Shown here: in pieces, positions 31,601-46,600 of the stretch | How positions within the stretch are numbered: the first letter of the stretch is position 1 | Layout: every line of letters begins with the position of its first letter | Assembly (NCBI GenBank): GCA_023139775.1 | Contig: JAGLMY010000014.1 | Coordinates: 1 to 54,887 of the forward strand | Direction: 5' to 3' | DNA length: 54,887 nt | DNA from: a bacterium | GTDB lineage: Bacteria > Oederibacteriota > JAAXVQ01 > JAUVAV01 | The notes under the pieces: model-generated | Told to the model about the DNA's origin: nothing | Databases searched by the model: none | The model's input: only the letters and a program-made list of their open reading frames with translations | Position numbers and translations under genes: made by a program

Positions 31601-34600
31601 CCGCAACCACTGCGGTTTCATAGGCGCCCCAACTATCACCTATTAGCAGGTAAAGAATGTCTGCCGGAGTGAGGTAGCGCAAAGGAATTTCTTCATTATC
31701 AATACCTGAAAAGGTGATGCTATTCTCGGAAAAATATCCCAGCAAGGCGCTCATCACATCCAGCAGAGCATCGGCGAGGCTGATGCCTGTATACCCCTCA
31801 TCAGCCAGAGCATCTGCTATAGCTGGTTCGAGAAGGTTATATAAAATTTCATAGATTCTCTTGCCGGCTAAACCCGGCATGTCCGGCGAGCTTAGAACAT
31901 CCTGTATGCTCACATTGACAACAGGCTGACCGCCAACTGCTTGATAGAGGGTATATTCAGTTGGGTTGAGGTCAGCATAAGACTCCGCCTGGCCGGCGTC
32001 TTTGCGATGGTATTCATAATAACTCTCTGGTTGTCCCAAACTGTTGTAAAGCGTCCAGGCACGATTGATAATAAATTTAGTGTCCAGGGCGCCTTGCGTC
32101 CAATCCGTGTCATGCAGGGTTTGGTTGTAACTGAACAGCTGTCCCAGAGAGTTATAAACCATGCTGTTTTGATTCACAGTGGTAATCTTGTTTATAGCGC
32201 CATTGTCATCGTATTTCTTGATTTCACGTTGCCGGGCCTGGCCGAGCGAGTTATACTCCTTCACCTCAGTGACCTGCTTGTAGACGTGATTTAAATTGAA
32301 GAGACCGCCGGTTTCAGTGATTTGCTTTTTTGACCATATCAAACGATTGGAAGTGTCGTATTCATTGTCCAGCAGGGATGTCTCTGTGATGGTAATATCC
32401 TGCTTGGCAATGACCTTGGTCTCGCGAAGAATTTGATCCAGCTCATTAAATTCGTCTATGCTGTGGATCAAGGTATATTGTGAATCAAGATTACCGCCGC
32501 TTTCAGTGATACGGTTGGAAAAAGCCTGCACACGGTTGTAATCATCATAGGTTTGGTCCACCAGGCTGTATTCTTCGATAACATGATTGCCATGTGTGGT
32601 GGTCCGCGTCATTTGGGCCACTTTACCTAAGAAGGTAAACTTCCGGTTTATAGTAGTGACAGAATAGGTCTTGCCGAGGCCATTGATTTCAACTGCTTGG
32701 GGGCATTCTTCCGGTTGGATTGTCTCGCTAGGTTGAGTACTGGTTTCTGTGTAACTGGTTTGGGTTTCAGTGATTTGATGCAGGTCATTGTAGGCAACAG
32801 AGGTGGCATGTTCCACCACGGTCTTAGTTTTATTCGTGGGAGGACCTGTGGAAGGATGGGTCTTAGTGTATTCATCTGTGGTAAGACGATATTCAGTCAC
32901 CCGGCCCAATTGGTCAAAGAGAAGATTTTCAGTTAAGGTCTCTGAGTATAGGGACAACTCGCTCCCCTTGGTTTTCTGATCTTTTATGGAACGCGACATA
33001 TTAATTTGTTGGATGCGGCCAAGCTCTTCATACTGGATATCTGTCAGAGTTTCTTCGTGAATCAGTTTGCCGCCATCCAGTGTATCTTTGACATACTGCT
33101 GTAAACGATTTTGGCTGTCATATTGCTGATCACTCACAGTTTCCACCAAAGTACGTCCGGCATCAAGGGTGGTCTGGGTATAGGCACGAATCCGGCCATA
33201 ATTGTCAAACTCCGTGTTAGTGGTATCCAGAGTATACGTGTGATTTAAAGCGCCAGTGCCCACGTCACCTTGCTCAGTGATTTCTGAATATTTATGAACA
33301 AGTCTGCCTTGGTCATACAGCATGCCCGATACCATTTCAATCGTAGTTTTAGAAGCATCTTCAGTGGTTTGTTGATAATCTTCCATTTTGCCTTGAGAGT
33401 TGTAGACCATGTTCTCCATAGTAACTATATAAGTATGGTCTAAATTGCCATATGTTGAATTGCCGCTCTCCGTCCACTCTGTTTTGGAGTAAACCAATTG
33501 CCCGGCTGAATCATAATCACAGTCTTCCAAGGTTTCTTCTGTGGTGGTCTTGTTAGCGTCAGTAGTAACACGCAGGTATTCAATTAATTGACCTATGCTG
33601 TTATAGGTCATTTCCGAAGAATCAACGGTGTAGTATTGATTGACTTCTGCTCCCATGGTGTCAGTGCTTAAGACATTAAAATCATGCGTTTGCGCAGTGG
33701 CCAAATCAATTTGGCGATAGGCCAGACTGGATGCCTCCATTTGGTTGTCCTGACTGTACTCCAGTTTGGTTCCCCCGACATTCTGCTCAATGGTTACCAG
33801 ATCGTCCTGGATGCTCACGCGCTTGACAGTAATGGCCTGATCCAAATCATTGTAGCCATTTTCAGTCTCTACTGTGCCGGCCGTGCCGTTTTCATCTCTT
33901 TGCACCAAACTGTGCGTGAGGTTGCCGCGCAAATCATAGGTTAGTCCGGATGCTTGCTCGATCACTTCATGCTGTCCTTGATTTTCTTGGCTAATTTTAG
34001 TGTACGAGCGGGCTTGATCCAGCAGATTGTAGTCATTATAAGCGGTTATGACTGAATACTTTTTATTTAGAGGCAAGGTTTTTGTCACATCCTGCTCATG
34101 TACTGTGACATTGGAATAAGCCAGGCGGCCATAGCGGTCATAGGTTAAAAAGACGGCCTTCTCTTTAGTTTCTTTATCACCCCGGGTGTGAGTACGTGTA
34201 TACCCACTGACCTGCCCAGTGGCTGAATCATACTCATTTTCAGTTCGCAGAGTATAGGTGTAATCCAATTCTGTGCCGTCTAAGATAAATCCATGGTCTT
34301 TTTCTTTAATTTCCACGTTAGTAAGCAAAACACGTTCTTCAGCAGCATATTGAATATCCGCCAAACAAGTCTCTGTGCTGATCTTAACTACTTTGTCAGT
34401 TTCGTCCTTGTGTTCCATGGTACGGCTATAGCGCAGCACCTGGCCCAAGTCATTGTAAGCATGATTGTCCATGGTCAGGGTATAAGCGCGATAATACTCT
34501 CCTCCGTTGGCAGGCACATCCTTCTCAACGAAATCAGAAACTTTATGCGTGATTTGCCCAACCTCATTATAATCAAGGTCAGTGCAGGTTTCCGTGATCT

Positions 34601-37600
34601 GCTTGTCTCTTTCAGTACGGGTCTGGGTAAATTCAATCTGTTGGCCCAAGTCATTGTAAGCAACGTTGGTGAGAGCTTCAGTCCATTCCCGGCAATAATC
34701 CATTTCTGACACACCTGCCAGGACTTCTTTGTTAGCGGATGTTTGGCCAATAACCTGATCATGTTCATTGTAGCTGGCAGTAATTTTTTGTTCAGTCTTT
34801 TTGCCCCCACGGATTGTAAGGGTGGTATATTCATCGGGCAAGCCCTGTTTATTGTAGCTGGTGTAAGTAGTATCCACGTTGTAACTGTACAGTAGATCAG
34901 TTTGATCATAGACGTTTATCAAATCTCTTTTTTTCTCTAATTGCTGCTGCTCATTGTAAGCAAGGTACGTAATATTTTCACGGGTAGTTCGATGATTGTC
35001 CGTGGTGGTGGTGATTTCCCGGGCAGGCAGCTGGGTGCCGGCTGAGTACCCATATTGAGAATTACGTTGATAAGTATGATCCAGGTTTCCACCCTCTTCA
35101 TGAATAAAACGATACATGCCATCCAAACGGCCGTCAGCTTGTGAAAAGACCTGGTGAATTGATTCAGTGGTGGTTTTGGATCCTTTGGTAATAGTCTGGG
35201 TATAATTGGCCATGCGGCCCATCCAGTCATATCCCTCGTAAATGGTTCCAGCTACTATCGCGCCGGCCTGCAAGGTCATAGAATAAGCAGCAGACTTGGT
35301 CTGTCCTGCAATGACAGTATAGTTGGTTACCGTGGTATGCCGGCTTTCCAGTCTGCCTAAATTATCATATTCAACCTGAGTCACATTATTGACTGTCCGC
35401 TTGTGATTAATAATGCCTTCACAGGTAGCGGAAGCAGTAATGGTCTCAGTGTAGCTTTCCAAGAATCCGGCATCCGCAGTTCCGGCGGCATAGTACTGCA
35501 TGTTCTCCCGGCTGGTCTGTTTCCAATAAAAATCACCTTCATAAACCTTGTTCACTGAGCTGATTAGTTCTCCGGTGGAGGTATTGTATTCAAAATCATT
35601 TATCTCCCTTACCACCTGGCCGCTAATTTCCGTTCGTTTTATCTCACTGTGCGTTACCTCACTGCCAGTGTAGGTATAATCCGTTTCCTCTCTGAACATT
35701 TGTCCGCCGCCGGCATAAACTTTAAAATCTATGGGAAGACCTTCCACGTCATCAGGTCTTTCTGTGGTCAAATCCGGCTGTTCAAAGCTGCCGCCAATAT
35801 CCTGCCAGATTTTTTTATCACTATGTTTCACCCGGCCATAGTCATAAGTAAATTTGGTCAACTCCCTGGTCATAACACCACCAACATCCAGTCTAATTAC
35901 ATCAGAAGATTTTAAAATCCCGCGGCTGTCATACAGCAGAGAGGCATCTTCTATGCTTTGAACGGGCCGGTTCTCAGCGCCAACCAAAGTTGTTGGCGGA
36001 TTATAGGCAATTCGCTTTCTTTCCGAGTCCGCGTCATCCGGATTTTCTAAATAGGTCTCTACTGAATAAGCAGGCTGATTGGCTTTAATGGACCGCGTAT
36101 AGGTTGGCTTGGAATCTCCTTTATAAGCATAATAATAGTAGGTATCCTCTACTGTGGATATATTCTTAGCATCTGTATGAATGCGAATGGTTTGACTGGT
36201 TCTGGGATTGGTTCCATCCAATTCATAGCGAAATTCCATTAAATCTGTCTCCACCCGGGCATTGGTGGATTCTTGGTAAGCCAAGGTTTGGCCGGCCTCG
36301 CGGAAATCAGGTCTGTCAAACAAGGCATTCGCAAAGCCCTGGAAATCAGCCTGGCTTAGGGAACTGTCCAGCAAGCCTTGAGTCAAAGAAACGTCAAAAC
36401 CGGTGGTGGTTGCTATCATACCAAAGACGTCGCGGTTGGAGACCTGCTTGTAATCCAGCACTTCAGTGTATTCAGCCACCCATTGTTCCTCATTGGCGCG
36501 CCAGCGGAGTTTAAGCAGCTCGGAGGCTCTGCCCTTGTCATCATATTTGAAGAATATCCATTCCTCGGTCTCCAAACCATTGCTGCTGGTATTGATTTGA
36601 TGTATTCCGATCTCTTTTTTTTCACCATTAATATCCCTCAGCGCTGTTTCCAGCCTTTCTGTGCCGCTGTTCCGGTTGACGGCCAGACGGATATTGCCGG
36701 TCTCAGAATCCGGCCGCAAGCTGTCCTTGAGATAAAGCTGTAGTTCCTGTTCTGTTTGCTTCCAGGTCTCCCTGTCTCCCTGGCCGGAATAACGGATATT
36801 TTGCATGTGCACGAGCGTCACAAAATTATTGGGCAGGTCGTCTGCGTAAGCAGCATCCATTTCAATCCATTCTTCCTGACCTGCCAATTCCCAAATACCG
36901 ATTAATTCTTGCTGTCTGGATTCTGACAAGGCATCCCAAACCGTGTATTTGCCGTTTAGCACTAAGCCTTTGCCTGCAAATGTAAATTCCTTATAATCCG
37001 AGACTTGACCTAAGGTGTTGTACTGGGTGTCCTTTCTTACGGTCACGGATGTTGCATCAATAGGCAGCCGGATTGAGCAGGCAGTCAAATTATACTCACT
37101 ACCATTCAGTACTACTTGGTCGGTTGCGTCCAAATTTAGACCAGCCAGATCGATCAGGCCGATTTTTTCATTATCGCTTAAAGCCTTGGCCGCAATTTCC
37201 ATACTTGCACCGCCATTGGCAACCAAAATCGTGCCCAATCCCAAGGTGCGGTCAAATGCTTCTATTTTATTCTGCCGGATGATTTGCTCCGCCGCGCCCT
37301 CCGGACCAAAAGACTTGCCGGCAAATGTCGCTTCCAGCAATTCACCTAAAGCAGTGGTGACCGGCCCCAAGACGCGCATGGTTCCGATCCAATCCTGCAG
37401 GCGGCCATGGTCATCGTATTTCACTTGACCCATGCTGTTGACTGCTACGGACTTGTTTAATGTTTCTTTGAATCTGCCGTGTGTCAGATTGTCCTTATCC
37501 GCCTCACTTAATTCCTGCCAGCGTCTCTCCTCCCCGCGATAGCCAAGTGTATCTCCCTGGAAGATAATGTTGCTGAATCGTTCCATCTGATTGCTGTCAT

Positions 37601-40600
37601 CGTACCCGGAAAGCGGAATACGGGTAACCATGGTGTTTGTTTTGCCCTCAGCAATATCACCGGAATGGGAGGTGCGCACCATGGCTGATTCACGCAGTTG
37701 GCCGCGGGTGTTGTAGGTATAAGTAGTTTCTTCCTGTACATAGTTCGTAGTTCCTTGATCATGGGTTTCACGAATACGGCGGCAATACAACAGTTGGCCT
37801 AAAGAATCATAGACCATGTTTTCTTCCGTAAGCTTGTAGACTTTGGTGTAAGGATTGGCATCCGGAGGATTGCCCAGGGAAGCCTCAATCACTTGAATTT
37901 CACGCCTTTGCCTGCGGCCGGCATAGTATGCAAACACCGTGGTAGCAAGAGTATCCTGGTTGCTCTCTGTGATTTGCTTCCGGCCGTCCACAATAATACG
38001 GGTCTGCCGCGCAACCTGATTTTCATCATTGTAGCTGTGAATTGTGGTCTCAACTGTATATTGGTGCACAGGCAGATCACCATATTTTTCAGATATGCTA
38101 TTAAAGGCATAAGTCATCCGACCTTCAGGATCCTCATATTCCATAGTCAGATCCTCAGTGGTAACCTTGTTGCCATCCCGGGTGAGCTTCCTTTGCCGGG
38201 TCACTTGCTCGGATTGATCATACTCCAAATTATCGATCTCTATTTCATAACTGCGGTAGTACAAATGAGTTTCACCATTGGCTGCCGGAAAACCTGTCTC
38301 CTGCACCTTGCTTTTACTGTGAATCAGGCGCTCCCCATTATAGACCATTTCCCGGACATCCTCTTCAGTGCGCTTTTCATTGTCAATAATGGTCCTAAAG
38401 AGCGAAATCGCCTGCCCCCGGGCATCATATTGCATATCCCGGGTGATAACACGCGTAACTTTACCTTGTTCTCCAAAAGCTTCCTGCGCAGCCGCCCGAT
38501 CCGCCATGACCGCAAAATCTCCGGCTGTCAGGCCTTCACTCTCCCTCGTTTCCAAAATCAGCATATCAGAAAATTCCACCTGATTCTGAAGGTTGTAACG
38601 CATGGCACTCAATGTTTTTTCAAAGATCCACTTGGCATTCTCACAGGTTTCCCTTACAAACCCTGTCATCTGGTCCAAATGATTGTACTTCATCCCTGTG
38701 GTATGAATTTCCTTGGATGTATCGACATGCCCCACAGTTTCTTCAATGAGTAAATGGGACTCAATTAAGCGGTCAAACTCATCATATTGGAGAGCTTGCA
38801 AGGTGCTTTCCACAATAGTGCGGATTCCTTCTGCCTTGGTCCGGATATATTTGGACATATTGCCCTGGTTGTCGTAATCCATGTCCTTCGTGGTTACAGT
38901 ATAGGTCCGTTTCACTTTTTCAGTATCCTGATAGCGGGTCTCATGCACTATAACTTGATTGCCGGTCATGCGGCCTCTGGCATCATGAGCATGGTTTTGG
39001 GCTTCAGTTATTTTCAGTGAGCCGCTGCCTAAGATTTCAACCATCAGAGCCTCGGGCTCCTGTTGCAACACTTCCTGTTTTTGCTCTTCAGCCAAGTCCA
39101 GCCATTCGATGACTTGCCAATCATCCCCGGTTTTTGCTTTGACCCGTACCTGCGTCCCAGTAAAGGATATCTCTTGGTATCTGTCCAGTAAGCCGCGTTT
39201 CTCATAAGTTATATTCCGGCGTGAAGCAGTCAGGTTCTGGCCGGCATTAACTTTGATTTCTGCTTGCTGTGACAAGCGGGCTAAATCATAATCTTCCCCA
39301 AGGTTTATTGCCTTGCCCTGGCTTAAGGTTTGCGCCTGTTGCGCTGTCAAATTGAATCCCTGACCATCTAAAAGGAATGCATTGCCGAATAATTCCTCGG
39401 AAATCCGGATACTTAATTCCTGTGAGTCTTGGTTAATCTGCCGCAGCATTTCAATTTCGATTTGCAAATCAGCCTGTGCAGCTTGGATACCTTTTTGCAC
39501 ACTGACCATGGTTTCCAGGATATCCTGTCCGGCTTGTCGGTCCTGGCCGGCATTTAAAAGATCAGTCACAGCCTGATCGTATAAAGGTTTTTTTCCACTG
39601 ACGCCATGGACCTGGTTATAAGCATCATCGTGTTCAATCCGGGCCTGGAGATAGCGGTCTTTGGCAGTGGTTTCAGTGTTGGCAGTATCCAATAATTCCG
39701 TGCCAGTGACAGCAATGCCTAAATCACCTTCATAATTAGCCAGAGCTCTGTCTTTCAAGGAAGTGATTAGATTCAGGCTATCATAGGCATCTTGGCAAAC
39801 TGTGATGGCAACATCGAGAGCTGTCTTCGCTGCCAGATGTACTGAAATGGCAGACTGCCACTCATTAAATTTCTGATCTACAACTGTTTGCAAGGGCGGT
39901 ATGGTGTTTAATTGATCTACGTATGCTTGATATTTCTGCTGTTCTTTGGTCGTATAGAGAGCTTGCACTTGAATTTTGTAGTCATCAGCTAAAAGACCTG
40001 CCAAGGCATTTATTTCATTAGTCGTCAGTTCAAGTAAAGTATGAACCTTATCTTTTAACGGATCATATTTATCCTGTACTTCCCTGTCTAATGCACTTTT
40101 CGCGTCTCTGTAGTCTTGTATGATTGGTTCGACAATATTCCGCTTATCAAATTCACTTGGTTTACCATTAAAGATTGATTTTGGCTTTACTACATAAGAT
40201 TCACTATAATAATACGTCGAGAAATCGTGATGAGTATGATCTAACTCACTTTGATTAGGACAATTAGGAAAGACCAGCCAAGTATAGTGTATACCCCATG
40301 CAGGTGTATCATCATATTGTGACATTACAGTGCTTGTCACGTCATATCTTCTCATTGTTGCACCAGAATAACTATATGTGCCATTTGGACCTACCCAATC
40401 AGCATAGGAAATGTCACATAGGTTATCCGCGACATTTTGCGATTCTGTTTCAAACGCATTCACCAAACTCTTTACCACGTCTACTTCATCATCAAGTTGA
40501 CCGGAAATAGAAGTCCAGGCATTATTAAGATTATTCAATTTAGCCAAAAGAGAATCTGCTTCGCCTTGCGCGGCATTTCTTATACCAACGGCTGTATTAT

Positions 40601-43600
40601 ATTCATTTTTTGCAATACCTTTTGCTACCAAAGCTTGGTCAAATTGATCGCACAAGCCTCCAGCCAACGCAGGCTGCCCGCCATCCAGCCAGCCGATTTG
40701 CTGGTCAATGTTTTCAGCAATGGTTTGGCAGCTATCACAGAAAAGGGCCAAAGCATCCTTTAAATCCAAGGCCTGCTGCATTAAAGTCTGAACCGAACTT
40801 TCTTCCGTCAAAAAAGCATCGATGCTGTCCATGCCGATTCCTAAGGTATCAGGCCAGGGTGCTCCCACATTGCCGGCATCCCAATTGCCAAGCACATTGG
40901 TAATAGTGCTGCGTATGCTTTCCAAATCAGCAGCAGCCTGAGCATAATCAGCACTGGCATAAACCTGATAATAGGTTTTTAAATTATCAATCGCAGTGTG
41001 CAGATTGGCATAATCTGTACCTGCCCAATTCTTAATGTCTGTTATCAATTGATCTTGCTGGTGTATGGCCTGACGCCACTGGTTTTCCACAATAGCCAGA
41101 GCATTGACAGCTTCCACCAAGGCACTGGTCTTATCATTAAGGAACTGAAAGGCAGCATCCAATGCTTCGCGGGCAGCATCCACATTGTTTTCCTGGGTTG
41201 CTTCATCCACAAATTTAGCTTGCAAACGTAAAGTAATCTCCTGCATCACGGCTGCGGGATCATTCCTGTCAGGTAAATCACTGCCAAAATAGGGTACTGC
41301 CAGATTTGAATAAGCAGCTTGCCAAGCATCCTGGGCTTGCTGGAACAGGGCTTGTTGTTCTGCCACTACTTCTTCCTGTTTCTCAATCATTTCCTGCTGT
41401 TGAGTCAGGGATTCGGCCATGATTGCTGCTTCAGAGAAAGCCTGGAAAGTAAAGCCGCGGCGATGGGTGGTGAGGTCATAGCCGGTCATTTGCTGAATGG
41501 CATTGTAGGTCACATTTTCATAGCAATTAATAGTAACCAGCTCTTTGACTTCTTGCACTTCATCGACAAGGTTATTGATCAGCCGGCTGCGGTCTGCTAT
41601 AGCCAGGGTGCGCCAATCAGTTTCCACTCCATTGATCTCGAGAATATCGCCCTCAAACACGGTTTCTTTATAAGCCACAGCTTGATCCAAGGGATTGTAG
41701 GCATAGTCATTGCGATACAAATGCGTGATCTTCTCACCCTCTACCAGGCGGGCCGCATAGGTGGCATAGCGCTGGGTCTTGCCTTCATAGGTGACATTGA
41801 CATCTGAGATGGTAATCTTATCAGGCGCAGCTGAAGAACGGGTTTCTTCCTGCCAGGCGATGGGACGATTCAATTCATCATAAACCGTATCCCGGCGCTG
41901 GGTAATTGTGACTGTGTAATCAAAAGGATGGAGTTTGGCATAGGCTGTATCAGCCGCGGTCCAGGCCGGTAAGGTGGTTTGTAGAGACGCGATTAATCGC
42001 GTCTCTACAGCCATGGATAAATTTTCAACGAATGATACGAAAGGAGATAAGGTAAGATTGGTTGTTAATTCTGCTAAGAGATTATCAAAGGCATCTGCGG
42101 TTTGGAATAATAAATTGCTGATAGTTGACAAAAGATTTGTGACAATATTTCTAATTTCATCAGTAAAGCCGGATATATTTTCTGCCATCCAATTTTGGAT
42201 TTTCCGGATAATACCAAGAGTATCAAATACCAAGAGATTGGCAATCTCCAGAGTCTGGAGAATCCATTCCTCAGTTAAAGCAACTGGGAATCCATTCTGA
42301 ACTTCACTCAACCATTCACTAAAGCGCCGCAAAATCCCTGCTGCCAAATCCTCATCCGCATTCACTTCCAGATAGCCCAATTGCCGGCCATCCTGGTCAA
42401 AATTCACAGCCTGGAAAATATGCTGAACCGGCTTTTCCTCAGCATTGGTGCCCAGGATCAATTCCTGGTAAGCTGCTATCATGCCTTCGTGGCGCCACAA
42501 CTCGTCTGTTGCTGGAGGTTGCGACCCATTTGGTGGAATTTGATTTGACCAAGTTTCGCCTTCATCCGGGGAATTCTCAGTTTGTCCATAATATTCAATG
42601 CCTGAACGAATCGAGGCAATGGTTGATTCTTGCGTAAGGCCTTCATTTTCAATCTTATTGGTGATGGCCTCATGATAGGATTGCAGGCGGCCATCTGCCT
42701 GGAATCGGGAATGGCTGCGCTTTTGGATGACAGTACGGGTACCAAAATCCGGTGAGATCTTTTGGGTGGTACTAATAAAACGCAGCAACTGGCCCAGGTC
42801 TGTGTAAGAATCTTTAAAATCAGCCAACCACTCAATGCTGACTTCTTCCTGCAATACGCCCGCTGGATCATGCACTGTACTGGTTTCTGTGTAGCCGAGT
42901 AATTGACCTTTGTCATTATACCCCTGAGGAGATATGACTTGCCAATCTGTAGTTGTAATTTTCTCTTGATCTTCCTGCTCAAGTACTTGGTGGTAGGATA
43001 AGCGGCGGCCTTTTTCATCATAAGTAAGGTTGCTTACAATCTTGACATAATTTCCTTCAGTAATGTTCCAGCCGTTTTCCACATAGCTTTTCAGGCAAGA
43101 GAGATGATTGTAAACTATTTTGCTCTGAGACTTCTCATAGCGTCCGCTCTCATTCCAGCCATTTTCAGTGAAGGCGAGTATGCGGCCCAATACATCGTAA
43201 TTTTCAGGCTCACTTGACCATTGCCGGTCAATGTATTTGCCATCGGCAATACCCTTTTCATGATAAGCCAAAATCCGGCCATGGGAATCATAGACAATGT
43301 TCTCCCGCATCAAGTTGTTATTCACGCCACTGGCTTGGGAATATCCATTGGTCACATAACCCATCTCACGGCCATTAGCGTCAAATCCCAGTACTTGCCA
43401 ATTCTTTTCATATTGGCCGGTAGCTGGTCCATTGCCAGTCTCAAAATAGGCTTGCAGATGCCCGGATGCATCATAATCCATATCCAAGCGAGTGTAGGTG
43501 GAGGTGTATTCCTCAGGCAAGCCTAAATAATGTATGGTCTGTTCAGTGAATTCCTGTATTAAACCAGCAATGTATTCCCCAGCCTGCCAAATCACACGCG

Positions 43601-46600
43601 AGGGAATGCTCTCCAGTAATTCTCCGGTTTGGGGATTATAATATTCAGTTGTCTTGGTTTCTTCGTAATGGGCCAATTGTCCTGCCATATTGTAGGCGTC
43701 ATCATAATGAGCCTCCCAAGTGCGGATAATTTGCATATCCCGCACTCCAGCTGCGGTTTCCCGCAGCCTCTCCACATAGCGAATAAGTTGTCCTAATGCA
43801 TTGTATTCAGCCTGGGACCACTCTTTTTCGGTTGTCACACCCAAATCATTGGTAAAGACTTCTTGATAATGCTGTTGTTGGCCGGATAGTGTATAGGCCT
43901 CCTCAAATGACGCATCCCAAATTTTGGTATAACTTGGCTGGTTCACTGTCCAGCCGGTTTCAGTGCAGCCAATTACCTGGCCTTTGTTATTGTAAGTAGT
44001 GCCGGCTCTGTGTTGGTCATAGTCCATGCTGCCATTGTCAGTCTGCAGATTCTCATGCAGACTATCCACTTGACCGAACTCATCAAAGCTCGCTTCCCAC
44101 AAGTAGGTGTAGTTGCCGCGATCCGGCTTATGGCCGGTCTCTTGATACCCTGTCAGTTGACCTAGAAGGTTGTAGTGCAAGACTTGCCAATCGCGGCTGA
44201 TGTGACCTTCAGCAGTAGAATCCACTTCTTCCTGATAGGAGAGCAAATGGCCTTGATCCTGGTACAAAATATTGGTGCGGAGGGTACTGACCACTGTTTG
44301 CAAAACTTCGGCGCCTGCCGCCTTTCTGCCAATGCGGGTGACATCTTCTTGATAGGCCGAGACTCTGCCTAAGCCGTCAAAGTCCAAGGCAATCCAATTG
44401 ATTTCTGTATTTACATCAGGTGCATCTGAGCTGTTCCGGTTTTCCGTGTAAGAGAGTTCCCGGCCAAACGCATCATAGGCGGTTTGCTCCCGCTCAATGC
44501 TGGTCTTTTGGAACAATTTTCCGTCTTCAGATACCTTGGTGATGGTTTTATTATAAGTCTCGCGTTGGCCGCGGCCATTGTACGTAACATCTGATAAAGT
44601 CTCGGTGGTGGTCACTTGGCTTTGTGCAGAAGATGCCAGCTCTTCGATTTGAGCTGTAACCTGGCCTTGGTCATTGTACTCAGTTACTGTACGGGTAGTT
44701 GTAATCACCACGCCCAGGGCATTTCCCTCTTCATCCTTCCCCTGTTGGCGGACTTTTTGTTGGAATTGCTCTATTTGACCAAGTCGGTTATATACAGCTT
44801 GGCTCCAGTCAGTAGTGGTTATTAGATTTGGCGCTTGTGAGGACACGCTTTCTTCATGATAGGAATTCTCCCAGCCGGAGAGGTTGTACTGAATGTCTGA
44901 GCGGGAAACCTGCGTGCTGATCCTCATGTTCCGGGGATTTTGGGCATCATAACGCTCAACCTTTTCCTCAAAGGCAATCACCTGGCCAAAATTATTGTAC
45001 TTTGTCAATGTGCGATCAGTATGAATAACCAAATCAGGAGCATCCGTGGAATATTCATTTTGTGAATATTTTATTTCCCGGTTCTGTTGGTCATATTGAA
45101 TATCACTGCGCTTCAGGGTAGTAATTAATGAATATTCCGCACCCTTGATATTATTGACCACGGTTTGCTGGGTATAATCTTTCACCCGGTCAGCCTGATC
45201 AAAATCAGTGGCAGTCCAGGTAATGGTCTTCTCTAATTCCGGCTGATCACTGGATATGCGTTTTTCTATATATTGAGTCAATCTGCCCCGAGCGTCAGCA
45301 TACTCAGTGGCTTCGCGCCAAGTTTCAGTTACACGATCCAATTCCTTTCCCTGAGTATCCTGTTCACGTATTTTTTCATAATAAGTCTTTACTCTGCCTA
45401 CATCATCATAGCTCACATCTGAGCGCGTGATGGTCTCACCTACATCCCGGTCAGAGTAGAGGATTTCATCTTCATATTCCAGGACTCGGGAAAGGCCATT
45501 GTAGCTGGTGTACGCGCGGGTGATGAGCTTTTCAGTGAAAAGGTCAGGAGCTATGGATCCAGTCTCATCAAATCCCACGCTCACAATCTTTTCCTGATAT
45601 GCATTTTGCCGGCCCAATTGATCATAAGTGGCATACAATCGCTGAATGGTATTGAGCACGCCTGGCCGCTCAGAGGATTGACTCTGCTCTTGATAGCCAA
45701 GCAATCTGCCCTGGTCATCATATTGCAGGTCCAAGCGATTGACCTTAGTGGTAATGTTTTGTAATGGTTTTTGCTCAGCATCCAAAACATGGGATCTGCT
45801 ATTCACGCTTTGAGATTCACTCAAAGCCCGGCCCAATTCATCGAACTCTGCAACTTCACGGGTAGTAGTCGAAACCATGACCCCATCATCCACGATCTCT
45901 TGAGACTGGGTATTGCGGCCCTGCAGATCATATGCTCCCTGCCAGTCCACGGTCTTTGATCCACCGGCAATGCCATTGCCTGAATTGTCCTCATGGTAGG
46001 CTAAAACTTGACGACCGGCTGAACACACTATGTCTTTTCTCTTCACATTAGTAAATTCAGCGAGAACTTCAATTTCACCATTATCCGGATTGGTCCAAGT
46101 GCCTCTCTTGAGGGTCTCTTCTTCATAAGCTGTGGCCAAACCATTGCAATAAGTGGTGGCTTTGCGGGTTATGAGGGTAGTTATATCCAAAGGCAAGCTG
46201 CCAGTACTAATTTCACGGATTTGTTTGCTGTAACTGTATTTGAGGCCGGCCGGCGTGTATGTAATCTCAGAAGTATGCTCTGTTACGGTTTTTGCAGGAG
46301 CGTCTGAGCTGTTGATAATCTCGGTGGTCTCAGTGACTTGTCCCAGGGTGTTGTAACCAGTTTGAGTCCGCTCCAGTCTCTGAGTATGATTTAGATTTCC
46401 GGAATCTTTTTCAGCCTGGTTACGGGTTATTTGCCTAAAGCCTTCAAGTTGTCCCAAGAGATTATATGTGGCCCGGCCAAAAATAACAGTGGTAACCGCA
46501 GCATTGCCCTCAGTCTCATGCTTTTCCATTGAAAATATCTTCTGGTTCAAACCATTATAAAGCACATCTGAAATCTGCGTTTTCCGGACTTGTTCCAGGA

